Shown: positions 1 to 6,584 of the stretch, piece by piece | Layout of the letters: every line of letters starts with the position of its first letter | Position numbering within the stretch: the stretch's first letter is position 1 | NCBI GenBank assembly: GCA_937944975.1 | Contig: CALEBF010000005.1 | Span: 1-25,743, forward strand | Direction of reading: 5' to 3' | Length of the DNA stretch: 25,743 bases | Source: an uncultured Mycoplasmatota bacterium | Lineage (GTDB): Bacteria; Bacillota_I; Bacilli_A; RF39; UBA660 | Made by a program: the position numbers and the translations under genes | Notes under the pieces: generated by a model | What the model saw: the letters and a program-made list of their open reading frames with translations, nothing else | What the model was told of the DNA's origin: nothing | Database searches by the model: none

Positions 1-341
<341 letters not shown>

Positions 342-416
342 TATTAGTTATTTTCATAAACTGATTTGATTGAATAACACATTATCTTGTTTTCAGAGAA
401 TTATTTCTCTATATTT
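342..416 (+). other. 23S-5S internal spacer with a small hairpin
   Basis: This AT-rich spacer of about 75 nt contains no tRNA gene. A 6-bp hairpin, AGAGAA (395-400) / TTCTCT (405-410), lies just before 5S and could be part of an rRNA processing signal; that role is inference. The region is transcribed as part of the rRNA operon. Confidence 0.6.
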
Positions 417-522
417 AATTGGTAACGATAGCAAAGTGGATACACCTGTTCCCATCTCGAACACAGAAGTTAAGCACTTTAACGCCGACGATAGTGTAAG
501 CGAAAATAGGTAGTTGCCAATT
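417..522 (+). rRNA. rrf: 5S ribosomal RNA (unusually short)
   Basis: The signature 5S core CCTGTTCCCATCTCGAACAC followed by AGAAGTTAAGC is at 445-475. Helix I can form between TTGGTAAC (419-426) and GTTGCCAA (513-520) with one G-U pair, and may extend to 417-522 by AA/TT pairs. The mature length would be about 102-106 nt, against about 116 nt in Bacillus. The missing bases fall in the helix IV / loop D arm after CGCCGA (483-488), which is similarly reduced in Mollicutes. The ends are estimated from the helix, not from mapped RNA. Confidence 0.93.
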
Positions 523-540
523 TTTTTTTTGGCTTTTTTT
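516..540 (+). terminator. Weak intrinsic terminator of the rRNA operon
   Basis: GCCAA (516-520), the 3' strand of 5S helix I, can also pair with TTGGC (529-533) across an all-T loop, and a T7 run (534-540) follows. The hairpin is weak by itself; the long U tract is the stronger part. Alternative pairing with 5S helix I is possible. Confidence 0.55.
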
Positions 541-541
541 A

Positions 542-570
542 TTGTTTTTATATTTATCACGATGTATAAT
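542..570 (+). promoter_or_regulatory. Sigma-A-type promoter for the 591 gene
   Basis: The -35 is TTGTTT (542-547), then a 17-bp spacer and a perfect -10, TATAAT (565-570). The predicted start near 577 leaves a leader of about 14 nt before the ATG at 591. That leader holds the SD-like GGTGAT (582-587), which matches the anti-SD extension of 16S rRNA. Confidence 0.7.
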
Positions 571-590
571 AGCACGTACGTGGTGATACT

Positions 591-1235
591 ATGAATCAAT
601 TTCATTTATATAATATAGAAATATTGAAACAATATCGATTGATTTTAAATCGATATGGTCGAGAAGATTTATCTTATCCTTTACTTGTTTCTCCTACATT
701 ATTAAATAAAGATGGAAAAATTTTATATGTTGGACAAGAAACAAATACTTGGGGAAAAGAATATGAGGATCCTGAAATTGTTGAAAAATTGGAAAGTTTA
801 TATGAGCGCTTTTTGCGAAATGGTGCTACTAATAGGCCATTTTGGAAATTTTTAAAACCGTTATTGACTAGTGAACTTCACGAACAAGTGATATGGTCTA
901 ATTTATTGTTATGCGGTAAAAAAGAAACTTTAGGAACACCAGAGTTGCCTCAAGAGTTAATTACTTTAAGTATAGACTATCTATATCATTTATATAAAGA
1001 GTCGAATCCTTCACTCGTTCTTATCGCATCATCTTCACGTACACCATATAATGCAATTGTTGAGGAATTTTTACAAAAAATAGATATTTTTCATTTGGAT
1101 CGGCCTACTGCACAGCAACCTTATACAGTGGATAAAGATGAAAAAGTCTTGTGGACATATCATCCAAAATATTTATATATGTCGAAAAACTGTGCAAAAG
1201 TACAAGAGGCATGTAAAACAATCATATTAAAGTAA
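591..1235 (+). CDS. Uncharacterised protein, possibly of the uracil-DNA glycosylase superfamily
   Basis: A 214-residue soluble protein with no signal peptide or membrane segment. I do not recognise it as a named enzyme. Two local motifs resemble the uracil-DNA glycosylase superfamily: a Gly-Gln-Glu-Thr-Asn stretch after a beta strand (residues about 44-55, YVGQETNTWG) where UDG-like folds carry the water-activating loop, and a late YHPKYL (about residue 190) resembling the His-Pro DNA-intercalation loop. These are short resemblances, so base-excision activity is inference. It sits alone between the rRNA operon and the tsaE operon, with its own promoter and a GGTGAT ribosome site eight bases or fewer from the ATG. 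No obvious terminator follows it, so read-through toward tsaE is possible. Confidence 0.72.
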   Translation: MNQFHLYNIEILKQYRLILNRYGREDLSYPLLVSPTLLNKDGKILYVGQETNTWGKEYEDPEIVEKLESLYERFLRNGATNRPFWKFLKPLLTSELHEQVIWSNLLLCGKKETLGTPELPQELITLSIDYLYHLYKESNPSLVLIASSSRTPYNAIVEEFLQKIDIFHLDRPTAQQPYTVDKDEKVLWTYHPKYLYMSKNCAKVQEACKTIILK

Positions 1236-1236
1236 G

Positions 1237-1277
1237 TTATCCACAGGTTTATTTGAATTCAAATTTTGTTTTCCACA
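1237..1277 (+). promoter_or_regulatory. Pair of DnaA-box-like 9-mers
   Basis: TTATCCACA (1237-1245) is the exact DnaA-box consensus. TTTTCCACA (1269-1277) fits the relaxed TTWTNCACA form. Both lie on the same strand, 32 bp apart start to start, in the 131-bp gap upstream of tsaE. Two boxes are too few for an origin, and dnaA is not nearby. A DnaA-responsive promoter or titration site is possible, and so is chance. Confidence 0.4.
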
Positions 1278-1321
1278 GAAATTTGTTGAAAAAATGTATG
1301 ATAAAATATATATGATACTTA

Positions 1322-1350
1322 TTGTCATGATCTTGAATTTCCATTATAAT
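1322..1350 (+). promoter_or_regulatory. Promoter of the tsaE-tsaB-rimI-tsaD operon
   Basis: The -35 is TTGTCA (1322-1327), then a 17-bp spacer and a perfect TATAAT (1345-1350). Transcription should start near 1357, leaving about 10 nt before the ATG at 1367, most of it the SD GGTGAT (1357-1362). This rules against the upstream ATG at 1355, which would lie at or before the transcript start. Confidence 0.75.
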
Positions 1351-1366
1351 AAAGATGGTGATAGAA

Positions 1367-1816
1367 ATGGAATATAAAATTACAACACATAATGAAAGAG
1401 AAACAATTGAATTAGCACAAAACTTTGAATCAGAAAAATTTCCAAATATGATTATTTGTTTAGATGGAGAACTTGGTAGTGGAAAGACAATTTTTACAAA
1501 AGGAATTGCAAATGCATTGGGAATTCAAGAAAGTATTACTTCTCCAACTTTTACGATTATTAAGGAATATGAAGGTGAATTACCTTTGTATCATATGGAT
1601 GTATATCGTTTAAATGGAGACGTAGATGGTACAGGTATCGAAGAATATTTCACAAAAGGTGGAGTTGTTGTGATCGAATGGGCTGATATGATTAAGGATA
1701 TTTTGCCAAAAGAACGATTGGAAATTAAATTTCGTGTCGCTGGAGAAAATAAAAGAGTTTTAATCTTAAAACCCTATGGACAAAAGTATGAAGATTTATG
1801 TGAGGCGGTTTTATGA
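1367..1816 (+). CDS. tsaE: tRNA threonylcarbamoyladenosine biosynthesis ATPase TsaE
   Basis: TsaE is the ATPase that works with TsaB and TsaD to form t6A37 on ANN-decoding tRNAs in the cytoplasm. The 149-residue product has the family's Walker A, GELGSGKT (34-41), then SPTFT, the HMDVYRL strand and IEWAD, all typical of TsaE, and its length is normal. I chose the ATG at 1367 over an in-frame ATG at 1355: GGTGAT sits four bases upstream of 1367, and the promoter puts the transcript start at about 1357. The stop TGA overlaps the tsaB ATG (ATGA), so the two are translationally coupled. The TGA stop also argues that TGA is not a sense codon in this genome. Confidence 0.95.
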   Translation: MEYKITTHNERETIELAQNFESEKFPNMIICLDGELGSGKTIFTKGIANALGIQESITSPTFTIIKEYEGELPLYHMDVYRLNGDVDGTGIEEYFTKGGVVVIEWADMIKDILPKERLEIKFRVAGENKRVLILKPYGQKYEDLCEAVL

Positions 1817-2451
1817 GAAGTTTATTTATCGATACGGCGTCTAGCCGTATTATATTAGCAATATTGGAAGATGATAAGATTCTGTACGAAATAAATGAAG
1901 AAAATGATATGAATTTATCGACTAGGATTTTTCCTTTGATCGATAAAATGTTTCAAAAGACAAATATACAACCTTCCGATGTTGATCGAATTTATGTTGT
2001 GAATGGACCTGGGTCTTTTACTGGAGTACGCATAGGAGTTACAATAGCAAAAACCATGGCTTGGGCACTTCATAAAGAAATTGTTCCACTTTCTGAGTTA
2101 GAACTTATGGCAACTACTTCTGTAAAGCAAACATATAAAGTGCCTTATATTGACGCACGTAGAGAAGCTGTCTTTGGGGCGATTTACGATAAGGATAATC
2201 AGGTATTATTAAAGGAACAGTATATTTCGATCGAGGAACTATATAAGCATATTCCGGATATGAATGACGTTGTGTTTTTAGGATATACTCCAATTCATAT
2301 CGATGGTACGATGGTAGAACCGAATATGGATCTTTCTATGTTAATTGAGCGTCATCAAAATGATCGTTCTTTAAATCCACACGAAGTAAATCCTAACTAT
2401 TTAAAAAGAACAGAAGCGGAAGAAAAATTAGAAAAGAGTTTTCATGATTAG
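1813..2451 (+). CDS. tsaB: t6A complex subunit TsaB (YeaZ)
   Basis: TsaB is the inactive TsaD paralogue that dimerises with TsaD and is needed for threonylcarbamoyl transfer to tRNA A37. The 212-residue protein opens with the ASKHA-fold strand SLFIDTASS and carries the TsaB signature NGPGSFTGVRIG (about 64-75) followed by IAKTMAWAL. The ATG overlaps the tsaE stop by four bases, and the 3' end overlaps rimI by eight, so the genes form a tight coupled operon. TsaB proteins are usually about 220-240 residues, so this one is slightly short at the C-terminal end. No catalytic metal site is expected in this subunit, and none is seen. Confidence 0.95.
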   Translation: MRSLFIDTASSRIILAILEDDKILYEINEENDMNLSTRIFPLIDKMFQKTNIQPSDVDRIYVVNGPGSFTGVRIGVTIAKTMAWALHKEIVPLSELELMATTSVKQTYKVPYIDARREAVFGAIYDKDNQVLLKEQYISIEELYKHIPDMNDVVFLGYTPIHIDGTMVEPNMDLSMLIERHQNDRSLNPHEVNPNYLKRTEAEEKLEKSFHD

Positions 2452-2845
2452 GAAAGCAGAAGTAAAAGATTTGGAACAAATCCAAACTTTTTTGAATCAT
2501 TTTTCTACATCTGTATCTCATACAGATTATATATTTTATATGGTTTGTGAATTCAATAATAACATTGTAGGAGTGCTAGAATATTCCGTTCTCTATGAAA
2601 GAAGTGAAATAAACTATATTTATGTAGATGACAATATGAGAAGGAAGAACATTGCTACACAATTAATTGAGGCAATGATATCTGACTGTCATGAAAAAAA
2701 TGTCGAAAATATTACGTTAGAAGTAAATGAACAAAATACGATAGCGATAGGACTATATCGGAAAATGAAGTTTCAAGAAGTGGCTCGTCGAAAGCATTAT
2801 TATGGAGATAAGGATGCGATCTTGATGGAAAGAAGAGTGATGTAA
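2444..2845 (+). CDS. rimI: GNAT acetyltransferase, RimI-like (ribosomal protein S18 N-acetyltransferase)
   Basis: A 133-residue single-domain GNAT protein. The acetyl-CoA-binding motif region is MRRKNIATQLIEAMI (about 65-79), where the usual glycine of RxxGxA is Asn. The C-terminal half has the RimI pattern: LEVNEQN, then GLYRKMKF and the RKHYYGDKDAILM stretch. RimI-type enzymes acetylate the N-terminal amine of ribosomal protein S18 from acetyl-CoA. The location between tsaB and tsaD is the standard position of rimI in Firmicutes, which strengthens the call. It overlaps tsaB by eight bases and ends one base before tsaD. A different protein substrate cannot be excluded from sequence. Confidence 0.9.
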   Translation: MIRKAEVKDLEQIQTFLNHFSTSVSHTDYIFYMVCEFNNNIVGVLEYSVLYERSEINYIYVDDNMRRKNIATQLIEAMISDCHEKNVENITLEVNEQNTIAIGLYRKMKFQEVARRKHYYGDKDAILMERRVM

Positions 2846-2846
2846 A

Positions 2847-3851
2847 ATGAAAGATACTTATATATTGGCAATTGAATCTAGCTGTGATGAAACGAGTGTA
2901 TCTATCAATAAGAATGGAAGAGAAGAGATTGCTACAGTCGTGTTAACACAGATGGATATTCATGCTCAATTTGGTGGGGTTGTTCCTGAAGTTGCAAGTA
3001 GACATCATATTGAGAATATCACGATGGTTATCGAAGAATGCCTGACGAAGGCAAATATGACAATGGAAGAAATCGATGCGATTGCTGTTACTTATGGTCC
3101 TGGGTTAATAGGCTCTCTATTGATAGGCTTACAAGCTGCTAAAACATTAGCGTATATCTATCATAAGCCACTAATTCCAGTGCACCATATTGCCGGTCAT
3201 ATTTATGCGAATGCGCTTGTAGAACCAATGAAATTTCCCCTGATTGCTCTTGTTGTAAGTGGCGGACATACTGAGTTAATTTATATGAAAGAAGATTATT
3301 CATTTGAAAAAATCGGCGGAACTTTGGATGACGCTGTTGGAGAAGCATACGATAAAGTTGCTCGTGTGATCGAACTTCCTTATCCTGGGGGACCTCGTGT
3401 AGATCAATTGGCGCATGAAGGAGAAGATACTTATCATTTACCAATTCCATTAGATGATGAAAGTTATGACTTTAGTTTTAGTGGTTTGAAAAGTGCAGTA
3501 ATCAATCTTGCTCACAATGAAAAACAAAGAGGAAATGAGTTAAATAAAGCGAACCTTGCTACTTCTTTTCAAAATAGAGTTGTCGAAGTTTTGACAAAGA
3601 AAACGATGAGAGCTTTAGAGGAATACAATGTAGATCATTTGATTGTAGCAGGTGGTGTTGCTGCAAATAAAGGATTGAGAGAAAGATTAACTGAATTGTG
3701 TCAAGAAAAGAACATTCATTTAACTTTCCCACCTATGAAATATTGTACGGATAATGCAGCAATGATTGGAGCTGCTGGATATTATGCATATAAATTAGGA
3801 AGAGTTGCAGACTTAACTTTGAATTCTAAAGCAAATGACAAATTACAATAA
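2847..3851 (+). CDS. tsaD: tRNA N6-adenosine threonylcarbamoyltransferase TsaD
   Basis: TsaD transfers the threonylcarbamoyl group from TC-AMP to A37 of tRNA. The 334-residue protein is full length. It begins ILAIESSCDETSVSI, has the metal-binding HxxxH in HHIAGHIYA (about residues 112-120), the GGTLDDAVGEAYDKVAR loop, FSFSGLKSAV, VAGGVAANKGLR and the late CTDNAAMIG motif. It is the last gene of the tsaE-tsaB-rimI-tsaD operon. TsaC/Sua5, which makes TC-AMP, is not in this window and must be elsewhere. A bidirectional terminator begins at the stop codon and separates the gene from a convergent operon. Confidence 0.98.
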   Translation: MKDTYILAIESSCDETSVSINKNGREEIATVVLTQMDIHAQFGGVVPEVASRHHIENITMVIEECLTKANMTMEEIDAIAVTYGPGLIGSLLIGLQAAKTLAYIYHKPLIPVHHIAGHIYANALVEPMKFPLIALVVSGGHTELIYMKEDYSFEKIGGTLDDAVGEAYDKVARVIELPYPGGPRVDQLAHEGEDTYHLPIPLDDESYDFSFSGLKSAVINLAHNEKQRGNELNKANLATSFQNRVVEVLTKKTMRALEEYNVDHLIVAGGVAANKGLRERLTELCQEKNIHLTFPPMKYCTDNAAMIGAAGYYAYKLGRVADLTLNSKANDKLQ

Positions 3852-3878
3852 AACCAGTGTAATATCACACTGGTTTTT
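3851..3878 (+). terminator. Bidirectional intrinsic terminator between tsaD and the ABC operon
   Basis: A 10-bp perfect stem, AAACCAGTGT (3851-3860) and ACACTGGTTT (3867-3876), with a 6-nt loop and a T5 run (3874-3878) on the plus strand. Read on the minus strand, the stem ends in TTTT, so it can also stop the convergent ABC operon ending at 3887. The first stem base is the last base of the tsaD stop codon. Confidence 0.9.
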
Positions 3879-3886
3879 ACTTTGCA

Positions 3887-4678
3887 TTAAACATTTTTGA
3901 TCAGTCTTTTTTCAATCCATGAAACACAATAATACATGATGGTAGCAACAATACAAAGAATAATAACACCTGCCATAACGAGATCTAGGTTAAACACTTG
4001 AGAACCATACATAATTAAATAACCAATACCTTCTTTAGAAACTAAGAATTCTCCCATAATAACGCCGATTAATGACATACTAACATTGATTTTTAAAGCA
4101 TTAATAATGGTTGGTTTGGTACTTGGTAAAATTAATTTAGAGAATATTTGCCATTTTGTTGCACGGAAAGCTTTCATTAATTTTATCTTATTAGGATCAG
4201 TTTCGATAAAACCTTGATATACATTGATGATTGTGATAATTACAGAAATGAGTAGTGCCATTAAGATAATTGAGTTCATTCCAGCACCTGCCCATATAAT
4301 AATAATTGGTCCGAGTGCTACTTTAGGTAAACTATTTAGAATTGTCAGATATGGATCTAATACCTTGGCTAGAAATGGGAACCACCATAAAATGGAAGCT
4401 ATCACAGTTCCAATGAATGTTCCTAATAGAAAGCTAATAATTGTTTCATATACTGTGATTCCGATGTGATTCCATAAGTTGTTATCTAAATAAAGGCCTA
4501 CGATTGTATCTAAAATTGCTTTAGGGCTAGATGAGATGAAAGTATTGATGACTTCTAAATGAGCCAATAATTGCCATATACCAAGAAAAGAAATGATAAT
4601 GAGTAATTGAGTTAAAAATACGAAGATATGTGTACGTCTTATTTTCTTTAAAAATCGTTTGTGTTCTTCGCTATACAT
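3887..4678 (-). CDS. ABC transporter permease (SsuC/ThiX/TauC-like)
   Basis: A 263-residue inner-membrane permease with about six hydrophobic helices. The BPD_transp_1 coupling region is recognisable near residues 190-215 (INALKINVSMSLIGVIMGEF), where the EAA-loop Gly-Glu contacts the ATPase. The N-terminal FLGIWQLL and SSPKAILDTI segments are typical of importers for sulfonates, taurine, nitrate or thiamine precursors. Its start overlaps the ATPase gene by eight bases, so it is the last gene of a three-gene minus-strand operon. The substrate cannot be named from the permease. Confidence 0.93.
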   Translation of the reverse strand: MYSEEHKRFLKKIRRTHIFVFLTQLLIIISFLGIWQLLAHLEVINTFISSSPKAILDTIVGLYLDNNLWNHIGITVYETIISFLLGTFIGTVIASILWWFPFLAKVLDPYLTILNSLPKVALGPIIIIWAGAGMNSIILMALLISVIITIINVYQGFIETDPNKIKLMKAFRATKWQIFSKLILPSTKPTIINALKINVSMSLIGVIMGEFLVSKEGIGYLIMYGSQVFNLDLVMAGVIILCIVATIMYYCVSWIEKRLIKNV

Positions 4679-5426
4679 GAAGATCTAAATCCTTCCAAAT
4701 GCGATCGTAATAAGACACAAATTCTTTACATTTTCTGTTTTCGATTGGATTTGATTTTCCAGTCATTTGAATTTCATATATGTTTTTAATGGTACATGGT
4801 CTTTGTGATAGAACAATAACGCGATCTGCCATACTGATTGCCTCTGATAAATCATGTGTCACCATAATTGCACTTTTATGCTCCTTTTTTAAAATACGAA
4901 AGACATCGTCAGAAACTGCGAGACGTGTTTGGTAATCTAGAGCTGAGAATGGTTCATCCAATAGTAAGATATCTGGCTTGGTCGCAAGAGTACGAATGAG
5001 AGCAACTCTCTGCCTCATTCCGCCTGATAAATTTGATGGATAGCTGTCGATAAAGTCTCCTAATCCATACGTATTTAATAAATCGATGACGTATTGTTTT
5101 GTTTCATCATTGAGTGATCCTGTGATTTCTAGACCTAATAAACAATTTTCGAGAATTGTTTTCCATTCAAAAAGACTGTCTTGCTGTAACATGTATCCAT
5201 AGGTGATATCTTCTTTGAAAGATACAGTTCCTCCGGATTTTTCTTCAAGTCCACATAAAATGGATAGGATGGTTGATTTTCCACATCCACTTGGACCTAC
5301 AAGCGCGACAAATTCGCCATCTAGTAAGTTAAACGAAAAGGTATCTACTGCTTTTGTTTCACCTCGTTTGGTATGATATGTTTTTTCTAGATTGCGAATA
5401 CTTAAAATAATTTTTTTATTTTGCAT
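4671..5426 (-). CDS. ABC transporter ATP-binding protein (SsuB/ThiZ/TauB-like)
   Basis: A 251-residue cytoplasmic ATPase powering the importer encoded on both sides. It has Walker A GPSGCGKS, a Q-loop in YMLQQDSLFEW, the signature LSGGMRQR, Walker B ILLLDEPFSALD and the switch histidine in MVTHDLSEAI. These are intact, so it should be active. Length and order match the nitrate/sulfonate/taurine (TauB/SsuB) class. It overlaps the binding-protein gene upstream by 11 bases and the permease gene downstream by eight. Confidence 0.95.
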   Translation of the reverse strand: MQNKKIILSIRNLEKTYHTKRGETKAVDTFSFNLLDGEFVALVGPSGCGKSTILSILCGLEEKSGGTVSFKEDITYGYMLQQDSLFEWKTILENCLLGLEITGSLNDETKQYVIDLLNTYGLGDFIDSYPSNLSGGMRQRVALIRTLATKPDILLLDEPFSALDYQTRLAVSDDVFRILKKEHKSAIMVTHDLSEAISMADRVIVLSQRPCTIKNIYEIQMTGKSNPIENRKCKEFVSYYDRIWKDLDLHV

Positions 5427-6402
5427 ACTTATTTGTAAATATTTTATTATATGGAACTTTTTTGTCTAATTCACCAGCACTTGATACGATTTCTTGGATA
5501 TGGTCAAAGTCTTCTTTTTTGATTTCGGTCGTTTTAAACCATGCATCTATGTCACGATAGCGTTTGACAATCTTTGTTAAATCTTCCAAAGAAGTATCTG
5601 GGAACTCATCTAATATTACTTTTGCAACTTCTTCGTCAGAATGACTATGTACGTAGTCTAAACCTTTTTGGATTGCACGTGTATATCCTTCAATCACATC
5701 TGGATTTTTTTCGATATAACTTTTTCTAGCATTGTATGTTGTATATGGAACGACACCACCGAGTTCTCCTATAGAGGCAACGACGTATCCAACACCTTCT
5801 TTTTCTAACTGTAAAGCTTGTGGTTCAAATAAGTTTACATAATCACCAGTACCACCGATAAAAGCTCCAGCCATAGATGCGAATTCGATGCTAGTATCAA
5901 TGTTGAGATCCTTTTTAGGGTTGATTCCGTTTTCACTTAAGGCCCATTCGAACGTCATTACTGGCATTCCACCTTTTCTTCCACCAATCACATCTTTTCC
6001 TTTCATATCTTCTAGTTTGAAATTATCTTCTTTTTTGCGGGATACGATGAAACTTCCGTCTTTTTTTGTAAGCCCTGCAAAATTGACTAAATAATCCTTT
6101 TCTCCTTGATTGTAGACGTAAATCGTAGCTTCGCTTCCGCAAAATCCAATTTCGACATCTCCTGATAGGACTGCAGCCGTTACTTTATCTGCCCCAGGGG
6201 TTAAGATAAATTCAGGATCTAATCCTTCTTCTTCAAAGTATCCTAATGCTTTGGCCGCATATTGGGGTGCATAGAAAACACTATGTGTTACTTCTGCTAC
6301 TTTGATAGATTTTAAATTTGATTCCTTTTTATTGAATAACGTTAATACTGTTAAAGCAATAATTAATAGGAATGCAATGATAGCGATTATTATCTTTTTC
6401 AA
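5416..6402 (-). CDS. NMT1/THI5-type ABC substrate-binding protein, membrane anchored
   Basis: A 328-residue extracytoplasmic binding protein of the NMT1/SsuA/ThiY class: IKVAEVTHSVFYAPQYAAKALGYFEEEGLD-type opening, GADKVTAAVLSGDVEIGF, and a ligand-loop region GGRKGGMPVM. The substrate could be a thiamine precursor, sulfonate, riboflavin or another small organic; no TPP or FMN riboswitch is seen upstream to decide. The start codon is TTG (6402-6400), chosen because AAAGGAGG lies just upstream and no Met occurs near the N-terminus. The N-terminal hydrophobic segment (about residues 3-23) has no cysteine, so this is not a lipoprotein as such proteins usually are in Gram-positives; it is probably held by an uncleaved signal anchor or is secreted. 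It is first in the operon. Confidence 0.92.
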   Translation of the reverse strand: MKKIIIAIIAFLLIIALTVLTLFNKKESNLKSIKVAEVTHSVFYAPQYAAKALGYFEEEGLDPEFILTPGADKVTAAVLSGDVEIGFCGSEATIYVYNQGEKDYLVNFAGLTKKDGSFIVSRKKEDNFKLEDMKGKDVIGGRKGGMPVMTFEWALSENGINPKKDLNIDTSIEFASMAGAFIGGTGDYVNLFEPQALQLEKEGVGYVVASIGELGGVVPYTTYNARKSYIEKNPDVIEGYTRAIQKGLDYVHSHSDEEVAKVILDEFPDTSLEDLTKIVKRYRDIDAWFKTTEIKKEDFDHIQEIVSSAGELDKKVPYNKIFTNKYAK

Positions 6403-6427
6403 ATTTTCTCCTCCTTTGTTACATAGT

Positions 6428-6433
6428 ATTATA
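6428..6433 (-). promoter_or_regulatory. -10 element of the ABC operon promoter
   Basis: On the minus strand this is TATAAT, about 25 bases upstream of the TTG start at 6402. The expected transcript start near 6421 gives a leader of about 19 nt that is mostly the AAAGGAGG ribosome site. The -35 at the expected distance (CAAGAA, 6456-6451) is poor. Confidence 0.5.
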
Positions 6434-6504
6434 TTCTATTTTTAGTCGAGTTCTTGTGTATTTGACCTATATTCAAAAAGTATATTGTATAGAAAATGTC
6501 AGAA

Positions 6505-6543
6505 TTGTGAAAAATTATGTACAGTGTGAAAAAAATACTGCAA
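6505..6543 (+). promoter_or_regulatory. Candidate operators between divergent promoters
   Basis: TTGTGAAAAATTATGTACA (6505-6523) carries a left half resembling a Rex redox-repressor half-site (TTGTGA) but a poor right half. An imperfect inverted repeat follows, TACAGT (6520-6525) and ACTGCA (6537-6542), whose right arm overlaps the -35 position of the fucO promoter. Rex commonly controls fermentative dehydrogenases, which makes it a candidate, but the match is weak and the regulator is unknown. Confidence 0.3.
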
Positions 6544-6566
6544 ATCGGAAAAAGTGATGTTATAAT
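6538..6566 (+). promoter_or_regulatory. Promoter of the fucO-FIST-ALDH operon
   Basis: An extended -10, TGT-TATAAT (6558-6566), with a weak -35 (CTGCAA, 6538-6543) 17 bp upstream. Transcription from about 6573 leaves about 12 nt, including the ribosome site GGGAGG (6574-6579), before the ATG at 6585. Confidence 0.65.
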
Positions 6567-6584
6567 GAAAATAGGGAGGTATAT

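Noticed and set aside
342..416. tRNA gene in the 23S-5S spacer
   Set aside because: No cloverleaf, no GTTCRANNC-like T-arm, and too short for a tRNA with flanks.
393..605. Minus-strand frame of 70 residues over the 5S gene
   Set aside because: It overlies the 5S rRNA and the next promoter, has no ribosome site, and its composition follows the AT-rich rRNA flank.
1236..1366. Chromosome origin at the two DnaA boxes
   Set aside because: Just two boxes in 131 bp, no dnaA or dnaN nearby, and the gap is occupied by the tsaE promoter.
3139..3450. Minus-strand frame opposite tsaD
   Set aside because: It lies antisense inside a strongly conserved gene, with no start signals of its own.
6403..6584. 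TPP or FMN riboswitch ahead of the ABC operon
   Set aside because: The sequence is only 182 bases, holds two promoters, and contains neither the TPP nor FMN core motifs; the leader from the -10 at 6428 is about 19 nt.
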